NCBI GenBank assembly: GCA_022747635.1
Contig: JAKTNV010000024.1
Coordinates: 2,790,001-2,854,000 of the forward strand
Length of the DNA stretch: 64,000 nucleotides
Direction of reading: 5' to 3'
Source of the DNA: Hetaerina americana
Taxonomy: Eukaryota; Arthropoda; Insecta; Odonata; Calopterygidae
Every line of letters begins with the position of its first letter. Position 1 is the stretch's first letter. The position numbers were made by a program, and so were the translations under genes. The notes beneath the pieces were generated by a model. That model saw only the letters and a list, made by a program, of their open reading frames with translations. It was not told where the DNA came from and made no database searches. Of the stretch, positions 11,101 through 22,233 are shown piece by piece.

Positions 11101-11968
11101 GTGTTGTAACCGCAGTTGCATAAATCGAAAAAGGGATGATTTTCAAATTTAAACTTTAATTAAATTGTTACCTATTTGGTGTACCTTAATATTTGGAAGC
11201 ATAGCAAATATCATATTATTATTTTGTAAGAAAGTGTTATAAGTTGTTCCATTATTTACGACAACCTCGTCGCTTTTGTTCCTGCATGCAATTTAATGGA
11301 AATTGCCAAAGCTCATCAGACGTGCTGTATTTATGGCCTCTAAGATATTCTTGTTTCTGAAATAATTTATCATTAATTACTATAACGCATTCATCTAAGT
11401 TAGTCCACGTGTTACCTTAAAGTATTTAAATTTATACACAATAAATTATAAATACATTTAGAGGTTCTTACTAGTTTGGTCGGTGAAATTTGTTAAAATT
11501 ATTGGCATTAATAGAAACGGCGATAGATAGATATGCACCCCACAGTAATAGCAATAAGGCAATAGCAATAGCAATAATCACCATTGCAGCGCATGACCTG
11601 TCCCGTAAAGAGGATCCTTTTGAAAGGTAGAATGTCTTCATTTCCCGCAAGCGTGTATTTAAACGATTAAAAGAGGAAGTTTTCCCATATTCCCAAACTC
11701 AGTGGAAAGAAGTATTCCCTTTGACCTCATGTTCTTCTCACTTTTTGCCCTGTCACTTACCATTTTGTGAAATATGCCAAAAGAATTTCTTTCCGATTGA
11801 AGGAATATTGTATACAAATAATATCTCCTTGAAATTTCAATGGGTGTTACTCAATACTGAGCTAAATATCGTAAATGGATGTGAACTTGGAAAATGTTCA
11901 CAATAACCCTTGTCTTATAAGGGTTTCCATTGGTGTAGGTTACTGTTCACTATTTATCCAATGCAATC
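8110..11968. other. AT-rich stretch without gene
   Basis: Long AT-rich DNA. The only sizeable open frame (126 codons, plus strand, 9142-9522) encodes a hydrophobic sequence with no recognised domain and is probably chance. A CAATAG-type short repeat lies at 11545-11575. Confidence 0.35.
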
Positions 11969-12213
11969 ATGAAACCTTCTTGATGAGGGTAAAAAATAAG
12001 GTAAACTATACACTTACACACACTTTTAATGTTTTACGACCAGGGTTTCGTTACTGCGCAACATCATCAGGTGATGATGGGTGCGCAGCATCGAAACCAT
12101 GGTCGTAGAACATTAAAAGTGTGTGGAAGTGTTAAGTTTCTCTTATTTTTTACCCTCATCATGAAGGAATTCCACAAATTTAAGCCTGAAACTGTTAACT
12201 TTATGAAACCTTC
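11969..12213. mobile_element. Inverted-dimer hairpin element with direct repeats
   Basis: Two imperfect inverted arms of about 95 bp meet near 12070. Each arm carries TTAATGTT(C/T)TACGACC and TGCGCA and ends in GATGAGGGTAAAAAATAAG or its complement. The element is flanked by an 11-bp direct repeat, ATGAAACCTTC, at 11969-11979 and 12203-12213. Its right end contains GAATTCCAC and GCCTGAAACTGTT, closely matching the right end of the hairpin at 54081-54186. It has no coding capacity. The outer arm bases run a few positions into the left direct repeat, so the exact boundary is uncertain. Confidence 0.7.
12031..12104. other. Hammerhead-ribozyme-like cores (both strands)
   Basis: On the minus strand, 12070 down to 12038 reads CTGATGA, a short spacer, GAAAC, then CTGGTC, which matches the conserved core CUGANGA...GAAA...GUH. 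A 3-bp stem II (GTT/AAC, one extra base) and a 3-bp stem III (ACC/GGT) are possible. The plus strand (12071-12104) has GTGATGA...GAAAC...GGTC, with the first core C changed. Very short stem III is known from hammerheads of Penelope-like elements and retrozymes. Stem I is not properly formed here because the two copies meet head to head. Confidence 0.4.
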
Positions 12214-13660
12214 GGTTGATTTCATGAAAAATTCGTGAATTCGTCATATTCTCATCAACTTTATCGTTGAAGTTAAATCTAATAATTATCTAACGAGATT
12301 GAAGATTTTTATTCAGTTAAAGAGCATTATCTTGCACAAATAATTACCGTCAGTGATAGCCGTCCTTATATTATACATGCACACCGCCCGGGACAATTCA
12401 GTATTTGAATGATCAGCAGCAACATGGACGATTTTTTTTATATTGACATACTCGAAGCGCTTATAGTGCAGCGTAAAATGGAAACGGAATCTGTAAAATT
12501 TCTATTAAGCATAACAACTGCAAATTTTTCACTTTACTTGTTATATTAGAAAATGGACGATATAAAATTGTGGTATTCCTGTATTTATAAGAGTGGGCTC
12601 AGAAACCATTTCTTTTCATTCTATTCCCTCCTGATCTACATTTCTTGTTCTAAGAACACGCGTGCATCGGCGTCCATCAGAGAATCTTAGCCAGCTTTAC
12701 TTGAGGATTGAAAGCCTTTCTTGAGACCCATCCAACGCGGAAAAGGTCTTGGTGAAAATTGAAGAAACCTTTGCAAACGGAATAAGGAGTTTGAATTGCC
12801 GAAGCCTTAACGAAACCCCAGCGAACGCTCCAACCCAGCAGTTTGATGCTCGGATGCCCGCTTTGACGAGGCGAGACTCCCATCTCCCTTCAACACCCCA
12901 CCCGCTCCCTTTCCACTTCTTTGCCGCGGCGTCTTGGCTTTTTCGCGACTACGCAATCACCAGCGGACGAAGTAGTACAATGGGGAGCAGATAAATGAAA
13001 AAAGACCAAGATATTTGAAAGCCTCGCGCGAAACAGGGATGCCCCATCCCCCTCCTCCTTTCTTCCAGCCGCGTGAGGTGTAAAATGAATTGACGCCATC
13101 GAAATTTCCGCCCAGACAAACACGCAGGGATAAAAATTCCGTCGCTACGACGAAGGGTGTGGGTGGACAATCGACTTTCCATTTCCACTGCGAGGCGCAT
13201 TGCGCCAGGAGTCGCTTGTGTGCCGCGGAAGGGATAAGGGGGGGTCAAGCCAAGCGGTGGTGGGAGGCAGGAGGAGGAGAGTGCAAGGAGAGAGAAAATG
13301 AATGGCGAATAGGGGGGTTAAGGAGAGGCTAGGGAAGAGAGGAAGCGAAGAAGGAGGTGGGAACGAAGGCGACGTGTGAGGGTGCACGGGTTGCCCCGGA
13401 GAAGGCGACGCTGTTATTTCTCGAATCCCCGGAGGTGACGCCCAGGCTCTCGTAAAATGATCCACCGTCGGAGTTTTCACTCGGATGTTCTCGTAAAATT
13501 TTGGGATGCAAAACTCTTGCGTCGGTATGTGGGTCAAGCCCGGACAAGCTAATGTCCTCCGCTTAGATCGAATTCACCGGAAAACCTTCGACCCGCCATG
13601 TGTGTTTCGGATGCAATCGTGAATTAGTGCTTTTCAGAGCTTTTCGCGACGAATTTCGGA
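12214..13660. other. AT-rich then GC-rich island, no confirmed gene
   Basis: 12214-12650 is AT-rich. 12660-13600 is GC-rich, with long purine runs at 13240-13380. Open frames of 68-130 codons occur in overlapping phases on both strands without recognisable domains. Confidence 0.3.
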
Positions 13661-13745
<85 letters not shown>

Positions 13746-13750
13746 TATGT
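13661..13750. repeat. (TG)n(TA)n microsatellite
   Basis: A TGTGTGTG run passes into nearly pure TA repeats. Confidence 0.95.
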
Positions 13751-13952
13751 ATCAATTTAGCACTAGCGAACAAAGACAATGAATCCCTTCCTTCTCTTCC
13801 TTGAGAAAGGTTGCTTGGACCACCGAAAATTCGAGAGCTAGTTGGTTTCTTTTCTTGTTTCTGTGTTTTTGTCTCTGTTCGCTGGAGCTAACTGCATATA
13901 CATTATTATTCATATCCGTGAGACTTTCACATAATTTTTATATATTCATATG

Positions 13953-13995
13953 TATACACACACACACATATATATGTGTGTGTGTGTGTGTGTGT
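13953..13995. repeat. (CA)n(TA)n(TG)n microsatellite
   Basis: A CA run, a short TA run, then a TG run, giving a self-complementary simple repeat. It abuts the 3' end of the SINE at 13996-14180. Confidence 0.9.
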
Positions 13996-14180
13996 AAGGA
14001 TAACGGATAGGAACACACAAAAAGGACGAACACAGGAGAGGTGGGGAAGGTGGAATCGAACGGATCACAAGAGTAAAAATATTTCCTTGACCGGGACTCA
14101 AACACCGGATTTTTCCACTTTCCGGGCGGATTCTCTTACCGGGTGGATGCTCTACCTTGAGTCATTATGACAATAACTGG
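13996..14180 (-). mobile_element. tRNA-derived SINE with CA-repeat tail
   Basis: On the minus strand a tRNA-like head starts near 14175: ACTCAAGGTAGAGCATCC (A-box region), then GGTGTTTGAGTCCCGG (B-box-like, 14106-14092), followed by a unique body and a (CA)n tail in the microsatellite at 13953-13995. This is the usual layout of a tRNA-derived SINE driven by an internal pol III promoter. No target duplication was found by eye. It is a different family from those at 19890 and 57270. Confidence 0.5.
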
Positions 14181-16559
14181 TTACCGCAGAGGCAAATTGT
14201 TGCTTGCAAGTCCTTATAGGTACATTAGAGTACAAGCCGTGGGGGTGTGTAACTTACCAGTAGCTTCTATGAAGTTCTCAGTCGACTTCTTATTGTTAAA
14301 ATAGGCTTTGAGAATCATGGTAAAGTTAGTATTCCCTTCCGTTATCTTGAATGTACTACTTCATATACTCCATTAAATTGATATTAGCCTCTCTCTTCCC
14401 GCCCTGCCATTTTCCCTCATAATTTTCTTCATCCCTGATTCCGTTTCCGTGAAGGTTCGTTTGCCGTTCCACGTGCTATATTAGTGGTTTTTCTCGAATG
14501 CTCGCATAGACGCTGATTTTCCATCTCGTATTTAATACAATTTTAGGCCTAGGCGTAAGATGAGCGCACATCACATCAGCCCCCGGGGAATAAAACTAGT
14601 ACCACGATTCGTCCGAGGAATTGACGTTAAATACTCACGGTAATAGGTAATATTGACTCCACCCCGTATCTCGTTTGCTTCGTTTTGACTCGGATCCTCA
14701 ATCTAAAAACGACGTTGTCTTGGCAACGGGGAATGCGCGTGAGGACTCGGGCAGGGAAATTGCTGCAGGGCGGAGTGGGTGGAGAGAGGAAGGGAGGGGG
14801 AAGGGCGTGGAAGGATTATGGCGTGGCTTTTAGGGTATAAAGACGTCCGCATCATGGTGATTAAAGCTTTCACGTACAAATGCCACCCATTCGTTATGGA
14901 TTTTAGAGCCGTTTGTTTATACAGTATTACAATAATGTAGTTAGAACGAAAAATATGCCGTGTTCTAATTAAAAGAAAGGGAAATCTCGCCGGTTAACAT
15001 TACTTATAACCTTCTGATGTACTTTTCTCTCCTTAAATGATATGATCCCAAGCCAACGTCCATTTGCCTATAAAATTTACCTATATTTTATATAAGTAGT
15101 CACTACTGTTTTGACTCTTAGCAAGAGCATTTCCCAGGTAGTTGGGAATGAACTTCAAGCTGGCTTGTTGGATTGTTTCCGCGAAAACTATGTTGAAACA
15201 TGTTTTTTACAATTACACAATGTATTGTCAACATTCATTTAAAACATAATATTTTTAATTCTCTTATTTTTAACGCTTAAAATATATTTAATGCTCGTTA
15301 ATTTCTATACGTGTGGGCAAAAGTATAATACATGGTATCCTAAACTATATTTCACTGATAATCTTTCATTACATAGATTACAAATTATAAGTTACTCATA
15401 ATGATGCCTTAAGATCTCTTTTAAGTGTCTAGCAGAAGGATTTATCATTGAAAATATAATATTGTATTTAAAACATAAGGAGCCGCAAAATACAAATTGA
15501 AATAAATATATTAATAATTCGTCTTATTGAAAGCCTCGTTCTACTTTCAGCGTCAAATCTCATTTATTTAAATAATTAGCTGACTATTTTATGAAATAAA
15601 TCTCTATTAGGAACTACTGTGGTACGTGTGAGTAGGAATTTGAATAGCATACAAAATAAATGTAAACATGTCAAATACTATGGGAGGAAGGATCATTGCA
15701 AAGAAAGTTACTATCGATATAAAATAGAATGATATGTGTAAATAATTCTTCATAATTTGTGAAGCAAAAAAATGTTAGCAACAGATTTAAACAACCTGCA
15801 AACATTTTGGGATACAAAAATAGTTTTGAGTAATATGACTTGATTAGTGTTATGTTGTTTACATCCTTACAATTTATTTATCTGTTTTTTGCCCTTGTGC
15901 CTTTTCACAATTGAACCATTTTTCCTTTGTTTAATTTATGTTAGCAGTGTTGCAAATACGTAATGATCGTAATAGAGGGTACAAATTATGCAAATCATGA
16001 CCGTGTGAAACAGCTTCATTTCTGGTGTTCTTAATCCCCGCAAAACCTTCCGGAAAGACCGTTATTTTTTTATGAAGAAATATTTTTTATTTACCATTGT
16101 AAATATTTGCAATTATTTTAATATACATTAAATTTTGTTATCATATTGTTATAATATTTACATTTAAAAAACACTTCATAGTTTTCCGTGTGAGTAAAAC
16201 TTCTGCTTGTAAATGTAAAGTAAATATAGTGAGGTTAAGAGAGTGGAAAAACACCCCGCAAAGCCCACCACTTTATAGTACCTGTATTTTACTTTCATTA
16301 TCAATCGTTTGATAATAAAAAACTGATAGAGCACAATTATAGCTTTGGAAGGCAGAATAAATCAGATTTCATGGAAGCTAAATAATGATAGAAAACACTA
16401 CTGAGGACATTTCAGGGTGTACAAGTATTTCAGTTGCTGAACGTTCTAATATGAAATATTTTCACCCAGTTATGCAAGAGTCCATTTTCTACGGAAATTG
16501 CATGGTAGTAGAAGGAAAGAAGTGGGATGTGAAGCATATAAGTTAGGTAAACCATTCTC
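14181..16559. other. No gene seen
   Basis: A short GC-rich stretch at 14690-14830 includes a purine-rich run (14765-14815). The rest is AT-rich with no coding signal. Confidence 0.35.
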
Positions 16560-17680
16560 AGTGATGACGCCTGCTTTGGCGGCAAGGCGCCAAAGACGCC
16601 AAAAGTATCGATTAATGTTTTTGGGGGAAATGTACGGATTTATCTCCGCAAAACAACAGGTTTGGACGGTCTCCATCCGAGTCACAAAAGCCATTCAACC
16701 CCTTGGATCCACCAGGTCTCCTAGCTTCGACCGGAATATGTAAAAAGAAAGTGATTTTCCATCGATCGAACCCCCGTCCTTGAAAAATAATACTAGCCTA
16801 CTATTGCTCCGGCCTCCCTTCATTGAGGCATTGAACATTCTTGCGATCCGGAACGCCGCGGCGCCAAGACGGAATCCGTCCCTCCCTTCGCTTTGCTTCG
16901 CTCTGACCCTCCATCGCGACGCATTCCTGTAACGAATCCATCCGCATTGTGGGGAAGGGAGAGGGGAGGGCAAATGGACGTCTCCTCTTCGCGGTAGGAG
17001 CGGGAGGTAGATGGCGAATGCCCTCCAGGAGACTCTCCAGCCCCTGCTCACCTCCAAAACACCACTGCTCATCCCCCCCCTTCCAGGGAGGGAGGTCCGT
17101 TCGCTCTCCGTGCCTCGCCTCTTGGCCTAAGGGAGTTTCGATTAATAAAGCCGTGTGACGGTTTTAAGCGGGAGGGGGTGGTTAGGACGGGCGGGATGGG
17201 GCCTTGGTTGAAGAGAAGCGGCTACCCGGTTCGCACGACCCACCGGAAGTAAATCACTGGGAGGAGACGGTGCATGCAAAGTGACAGCTTATATCTACCC
17301 ATTAAGGGGGGCACAATGATTGGGTGTTAATTACGTAGTTAGTAAGGGGACGCACGCTCATCCCTTCACCTCGTCGTTCTGATGGGCAGGCGGTGTATCG
17401 CGTGTGATGACGCGGGCGAAATTTCTTGGGCCTCAGGGACGATCCGGGGGGGGGGCGGAGGGAATGCCGTCCACGCACTGGGTCCCCGACGAACCGTCCG
17501 AGATCTTTGACTCTGTCCAGTGCGGGGTGAGCGGGGCGTTTAGGGGGAGCGTCATGGTCAAGGAGACTAATGCTTAGATCTCGGGGCTCTGAGACTAAAG
17601 ACAAAGCGCCGAATGGCGTCGTATATGACGCTTTACATGCGTACCGAGGCACACTTTAAAATTGGGCGTCGTCTCCCAAA
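16560..17680. other. GC-rich, CpG-rich island
   Basis: GC-rich DNA with many CpG dinucleotides, G-runs near 17445 and C-runs near 17070. Open frames of 69-125 codons overlap on both strands and have no recognised domains. The island could be a promoter/first-exon region of an unplaced gene. Confidence 0.3.
16574..16603. promoter_or_regulatory. Cluster of E2F-like boxes / small hairpin
   Basis: TTTGGCGG, GGCGCCAAA and CGCCAAAA fall within 30 bases. The middle one is a perfect TTTGGCGCC on the other strand, which fits the E2F consensus TTTSSCGC, and the others are near matches. CTTTGGCG/CGCCAAAG also forms an 8-bp stem. The cluster lies at the edge of a GC-rich island. It is suggestive only. 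Confidence 0.25.
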
Positions 17681-19050
17681 GGTCGCTGGTAATGGCTCCA
17701 AAATTAAGGTCCCAACCCTCGTTTCCTTTTTATTTCACCGTGGTCGCAGTTGAGGTTTATGGATGGCTCCATAAAGAAGGAACTAAAAGGATTTGCGTGC
17801 TTGTCTAAGGTTTTGCATGAGAATTAACGCCAAGGCAGGTACTTATGTGGTGAATAAATCCGGTAAAATTTTATTTTTCCCAAATTTGATGGGATAAAAG
17901 TTCATGCAGGACAGGAAGAACCAGGCGAGTGTCACGTGCAATTAATTGCTGTCGTATCTTCGTTACATATTTGATACGAGAGGGGTAATTCCTCTTTTAT
18001 CTCTTTATTCCATGTATGTGTGTGTGTAGGAACAAAATACTTCCAAATTTTTAAAGCTTTTTCTTAAAATTTACTGAAAATATATAGTTTTCCATAAGAT
18101 GTCTCAGTTGAAATATAAAGTACGTATTCATCAAAGTCACAGTTTGCATCAAAATATGGAAAAAATAGGTGTACGCGATGAAATAATTCCGAAACTTTCT
18201 AATTAAAATGGCTAATATACTCGCACATGGTTTGCAAGCCATTGGCACAACACGATAAGATATTCTATTTTGGAACCCAATATTAACCTGATATTTGTGA
18301 ATATCTACATTTTCAGCATTCATTTCAATGAACTAAGAAAGTAAAAGTCACGTTACATTATAGTGATCGGAAAGACAAACGACAGGCGAACATTGATAAA
18401 TTTAAACAATAAAAAACCAGAGAGGGGTTTTTTGTGATTGGCTATTTCCCGCCACGTATTGAGCAAAAAGATATTCATTACATCCTTTAATAATGAACGC
18501 GGTTACGCGTAAAAAATGATCTGTGAAATGAACGTGGGTATGGTGTAAATTTAATTCCCTATCTCATCGTGCGTATGACTTCGTTGTCCACAATGTCTGT
18601 TATTATAAAACCTATTTACCTATATATTATTGCATAAATTTATAAATCTCTTTAAGCGTCGGATATAACTGTCTTAATAAGTAACCAGCAATGCTCTTAC
18701 CAAGAGTTTCTTTCATGCTTGTGACTTTAATGGTATTACTCGTAGCCTATTCTGATAACGATTAAAACGTTTCCTAAGTTAATAAATTTATGGAAATAGG
18801 ACAGCAATTAATATATGTGCTTAGGTATTCCAGAAGTTGTGGCCTGGGAATCTTTTTTCCAGCTGCTATTCTTAACATTCTAGTGAAGGAGTCCACTAGC
18901 AAAATCATTTATTTTGCAGTCCAATAAAATCATCATGACCTAATTATTTTTAGATTGATTAAAACAAAAATTATCTTTCTGACCATTCCATCATATCAAG
19001 ATAATATTATGAATTTTGTTCTAACCGCTTTTGAGAAGGACGATGTTCCC
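17681..19050. other. AT-rich stretch without gene
   Basis: No coding signal or element recognised. Confidence 0.35.
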
Positions 19051-19800
19051 GTGCTGCGTGGCGAAGGTCGACTGGTGCAATCATTTCCCTTTGATCCTGC
19101 GTAAAATCCCCGCCCTCCAGGCGTGATACCGCGTGGGTCAAAAAATAACTTCCTTCCGCCCACTCCCCAACTCACTTCCGTCCACTCCCCCTTGCATCAT
19201 CATCAAAACGACCCCCCCCCACTTCCACAACACTCCTGCGGACGCGCTCGAGAGCTCGCCCACCGACCCACGCGGTGGCTTTGAGCTTGTCAAAAGCGGA
19301 GCGTGTCGGAGAGAAAGATTGGGAGGGTAGGGGAGGCGACATCCAGTAAAGGTTAAGCCTCCCACACTCCCTCGTCTCCCGCCGTCCCCGAACCTCGCCA
19401 CACCAACTTTAACTAAATCAAGAGTTTTTCTCTCCTCCTTTCGTCACTTCGGTCGGGACCTTTCAGAATTACAGCCTAAACAAGCAAGGGAGACGAGATG
19501 GGGACTGGGTTAGGGTCTCACGGAGTAGACGAAAAGTCTCACACCCTCTCCTTTCACGGAGCATCGCTGAAGAGGATGAATCGAGAGGTAAAAGGTCGTG
19601 GGAGGAATGGAGGGGGGTCGGGAAGGCACATTCTCTCAAACTACGCTGTTCCGATAAGCGATCCTCAGCTTCCCATGCCTCCAATTCACCCACCGCTTCG
19701 GCGCCTTGGAGACCGCAAAACACGACTAACCTTCCGCATGAACGCCCTTGAGCTATCCCTTGCTTAACGATGAGGTGACGCTCCTGACAAGTCATGACTA
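19051..19800. other. GC-rich island, no confirmed gene
   Basis: C-rich and G-rich blocks with open frames of 65-108 codons on both strands and no recognisable domain. Confidence 0.3.
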
Positions 19801-19889
19801 AGTGAAAGCTTATTAAACCAGAGTTATTTGACTTCCCTTTGAAAAGAAATTATATTCGCTTAGGCTTCTGGTGTACTTTACCGGATCAT

Positions 19890-20198
19890 ATATGTAGATA
19901 AGTGGGTCGCGGTAGTCCAGTGGGTAGAGCGTTGGACTGCTGATCAGAGGGTCCCGGTTTCGATTCCCGGGCAAGGCACTCTGGGCACCTGCAGCTCCAC
20001 CCAAGCTATGTGATTTTTCGGATACCAGATCTTCCTGGGAAACCATAACTGGCACAGGGAAAGGAATTGGCCCCCCTACGCTAATGTGTGAATTTCACAC
20101 GCTATATAGGGCTTAGTACTGGGTGATCTCTACCATCACCTACTAAACCGACCTTCGGGTTGATTACTGTGTTTATGGTTTTTTTTAATATGTAGATA
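19890..20198 (+). mobile_element. tRNA-derived SINE with 11-bp target duplication
   Basis: The body (19901-20187) begins with a tRNA-like head: A box TAGTCCAGTGG at 19913-19923 and B box GGTTTCGATTCC at 19956-19967 (one extra T). The loop CTGCTGA lies between them, as in an Arg/Ser-type tRNA. A 200-base unrelated body follows, ending in a T-rich tail. ATATGTAGATA at 19890-19900 is repeated exactly at 20188-20198, marking both ends. The tRNA head cannot be a real gene, because the acceptor-stem partner is missing and the body continues past the B box. Confidence 0.85.
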
Positions 20199-21831
20199 TT
20201 CATATTCCAATCAACACTGGCCGATATTTTATACTTCAAGTAGCCTGATGTGAAAGTGAAGTCAGTTTTTGAAATTAAGCAAAATAATCGTAAAAATAAT
20301 GTATATTGTATGTTTACTGGTCGGTTGGTCGGAGCATATTAACCCGGCTTGTAAATCATGAACTCAGGATATTCATTTCAAGCTTTTCGAATTTCGCTAA
20401 AAGAGATATCTTGTGTTACAAGTAGAAACATCAGTCATATTTCCTCTTCGCCAAACGAATGCATCACGCAAGATCGATTTTTATGAAATGGACACTTTTT
20501 TAGTTTGCTGTTCCCAATTCCCTTCTTCTCCCGTCTCAGTTTCCACATTCCCACTTGCTCACCCACATCTCGAGACTCCTTCCCGCGAGAATACTCGCAG
20601 TCACTCCTTCCGCCCTCGGCATGGAAATCGCAATTCCCGAGTACGCCACCTGATCTCTTTTATGATGTGACTTCAAATGGGAAATTTTTTTCCACGACCT
20701 TCTTTAATTTCGTTTTCCACCCACTTGCATTTGTGTGTGCACCTGTTTTTATGAGGAGGGGACGTCCGAGTATTTCCGAATATCTCCATCCAACATACAG
20801 AGGATTATCGTGTGGAACATTTTCCCGTCCACACATTTTTCATCTCTCCCTTGATATCTTCGAATGAATATTTCTAAACTACTCTGTCGTAACTTTTACA
20901 AAGAGATAACCTTTGATAGTTTATTTTTTATCGTTATGATTTTCATTTTGCCATTTCTATCGTATTTTGCAATGCAACTTAAACTCAATGAGACTGTTTA
21001 CCCTGTCATTCAAGCCTTCTGATAAATTAGAAAATTTTTGTGTCACGAAGAAGAGCATACTATATTTTCTTAAACGAGTGAAGATTTCATAAAACCAAAG
21101 GATAAAAATCTTTCAGGGAGAGGAATCGTACTTCGTTTCCTACTTCCTCGGACGCCATTACTCTGACTCAATTAACTTGATGCCATTATCACGCACAGCG
21201 TTAATTAAATCGAGTGTGGGTTATGCCATAACAATTTTGTATTCAAGAATGCCAAGGTCAACACTATTACGTAGATTATTCATGATGTTATGAGTAATAT
21301 CACTGGGGGTGCGGAACAATGAAATTTGGCAGGTGTAACTAAGGTGATTTTATGCATTACATTTCTTATAGGTTTTTCGTTGTTTTTTCATCATCGTGCT
21401 GTTTTTAGTAGCCCCCTCATTAGCCTTATTTTGTGAACTCAATGAAAATCAAAATATGCAATATTGTCTTTTTTATTTTTATTATTACCAAATTATCATC
21501 TAAACAGTTTTGTCCTGATTCGCACCAGCTTGATGCGCGACCACGAGAGAAATGGTTGCTGGTGCTGTGCGGCAACCTTTTCAAAATGCTCTTAGCTCAT
21601 CACCTTTGAATAAAATGGAGTATATATAATCCATTCGTCAACTCGTTTTAAAAAAGATACTTTAATATTACATGGTTTTCATGAAGAACTGATGGCAAGG
21701 AAGTACAGAAAATAAAAATGCAGCTTACATGGCATAAACAACTTTCAAAAGTATTTGTAATCGTAGTTCCCTCACAATTTCACTTCTTTTGACTTTATCA
21801 CGTTAAATTAGATCCATAAATGGTGGAGTTT
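20199..21831. other. No gene seen
   Basis: A C-rich patch at 20510-20660 gives overlapping 85- and 120-codon frames without domains. The rest is AT-rich. GCACCAGC/GCTGGTGC form a spaced inverted repeat at about 21522-21571. Confidence 0.3.
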
Positions 21832-22038
21832 TTATCGACTTCTGCAGAGCTTTTTCGTTTTTTCTCTCCGCAAGACCTGCATGTAGTCACTCAACTGCGC
21901 ATCTGTTAGTTGGCCAGTTGCGTCATCGTAAGGGTGTTCTTCATGAAACCTTTCGAATGAGTTTTTTTCTCCAATCGATCCGGTACTGGCACGTGCAAAA
22001 GCTCTATAACAGGTGAGGATTGTTTTGTCGGCTACAGC
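21832..22038 (-). pseudogene. Coding-like fragment, unidentified protein C-terminus
   Basis: The minus strand is open for 68 codons from 22038 to a TAA at 21834-21832, after an in-frame TAA at 22041-22039. The peptide looks like real protein: DKTILTCYRAFARASTG, then ERFHEEHPYDDATGQLTD, then SDYMQVLRREKTKKL, with balanced charge and no low complexity, in otherwise AT-rich DNA. The only internal ATG is at the MQVLRR position, so the start is missing. I do not recognise the family. It may be a terminal exon, a retrocopy fragment or part of an unknown transposon. Confidence 0.35.
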
Positions 22039-22059
22039 TTAGTCGTGCATAGTTGATAC

Positions 22060-22233
22060 TCAATCCCAAGGCCGAAGTTCCAGTTTGCGGGAGCAACCGC
22101 TTATCACCCAGCACAATGGAGAAAGGTGTCTAAGCCAGAACAGTGGCGGATCCCTGCCTGCCCAGTTTTTCGCTCGGTGTGGGCACATTGACCAGTTCGC
22201 TGCCCATGGGATGCAAGCGGCACTCAAGTCCAT
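22060..22233 (-). other. Short ORF (57 codons), unidentified
   Basis: ATG at 22233-22231 to TGA at 22062-22060. The peptide is Trp/Cys/Arg-rich (for example FWLRHLSPLCWVISGCSRK) and has no domain I recognise. It lies just upstream of the coding-like fragment at 21832-22038 in a different frame. It could be part of the same repeat or a chance frame in a GC-richer stretch. Confidence 0.2.

Noticed and set aside
19913..19975. Possible genuine tRNA gene
   Set aside because: A and B boxes are present, but the B box has an extra base, no acceptor stem closes, and the sequence continues into a SINE body bracketed by a target duplication.
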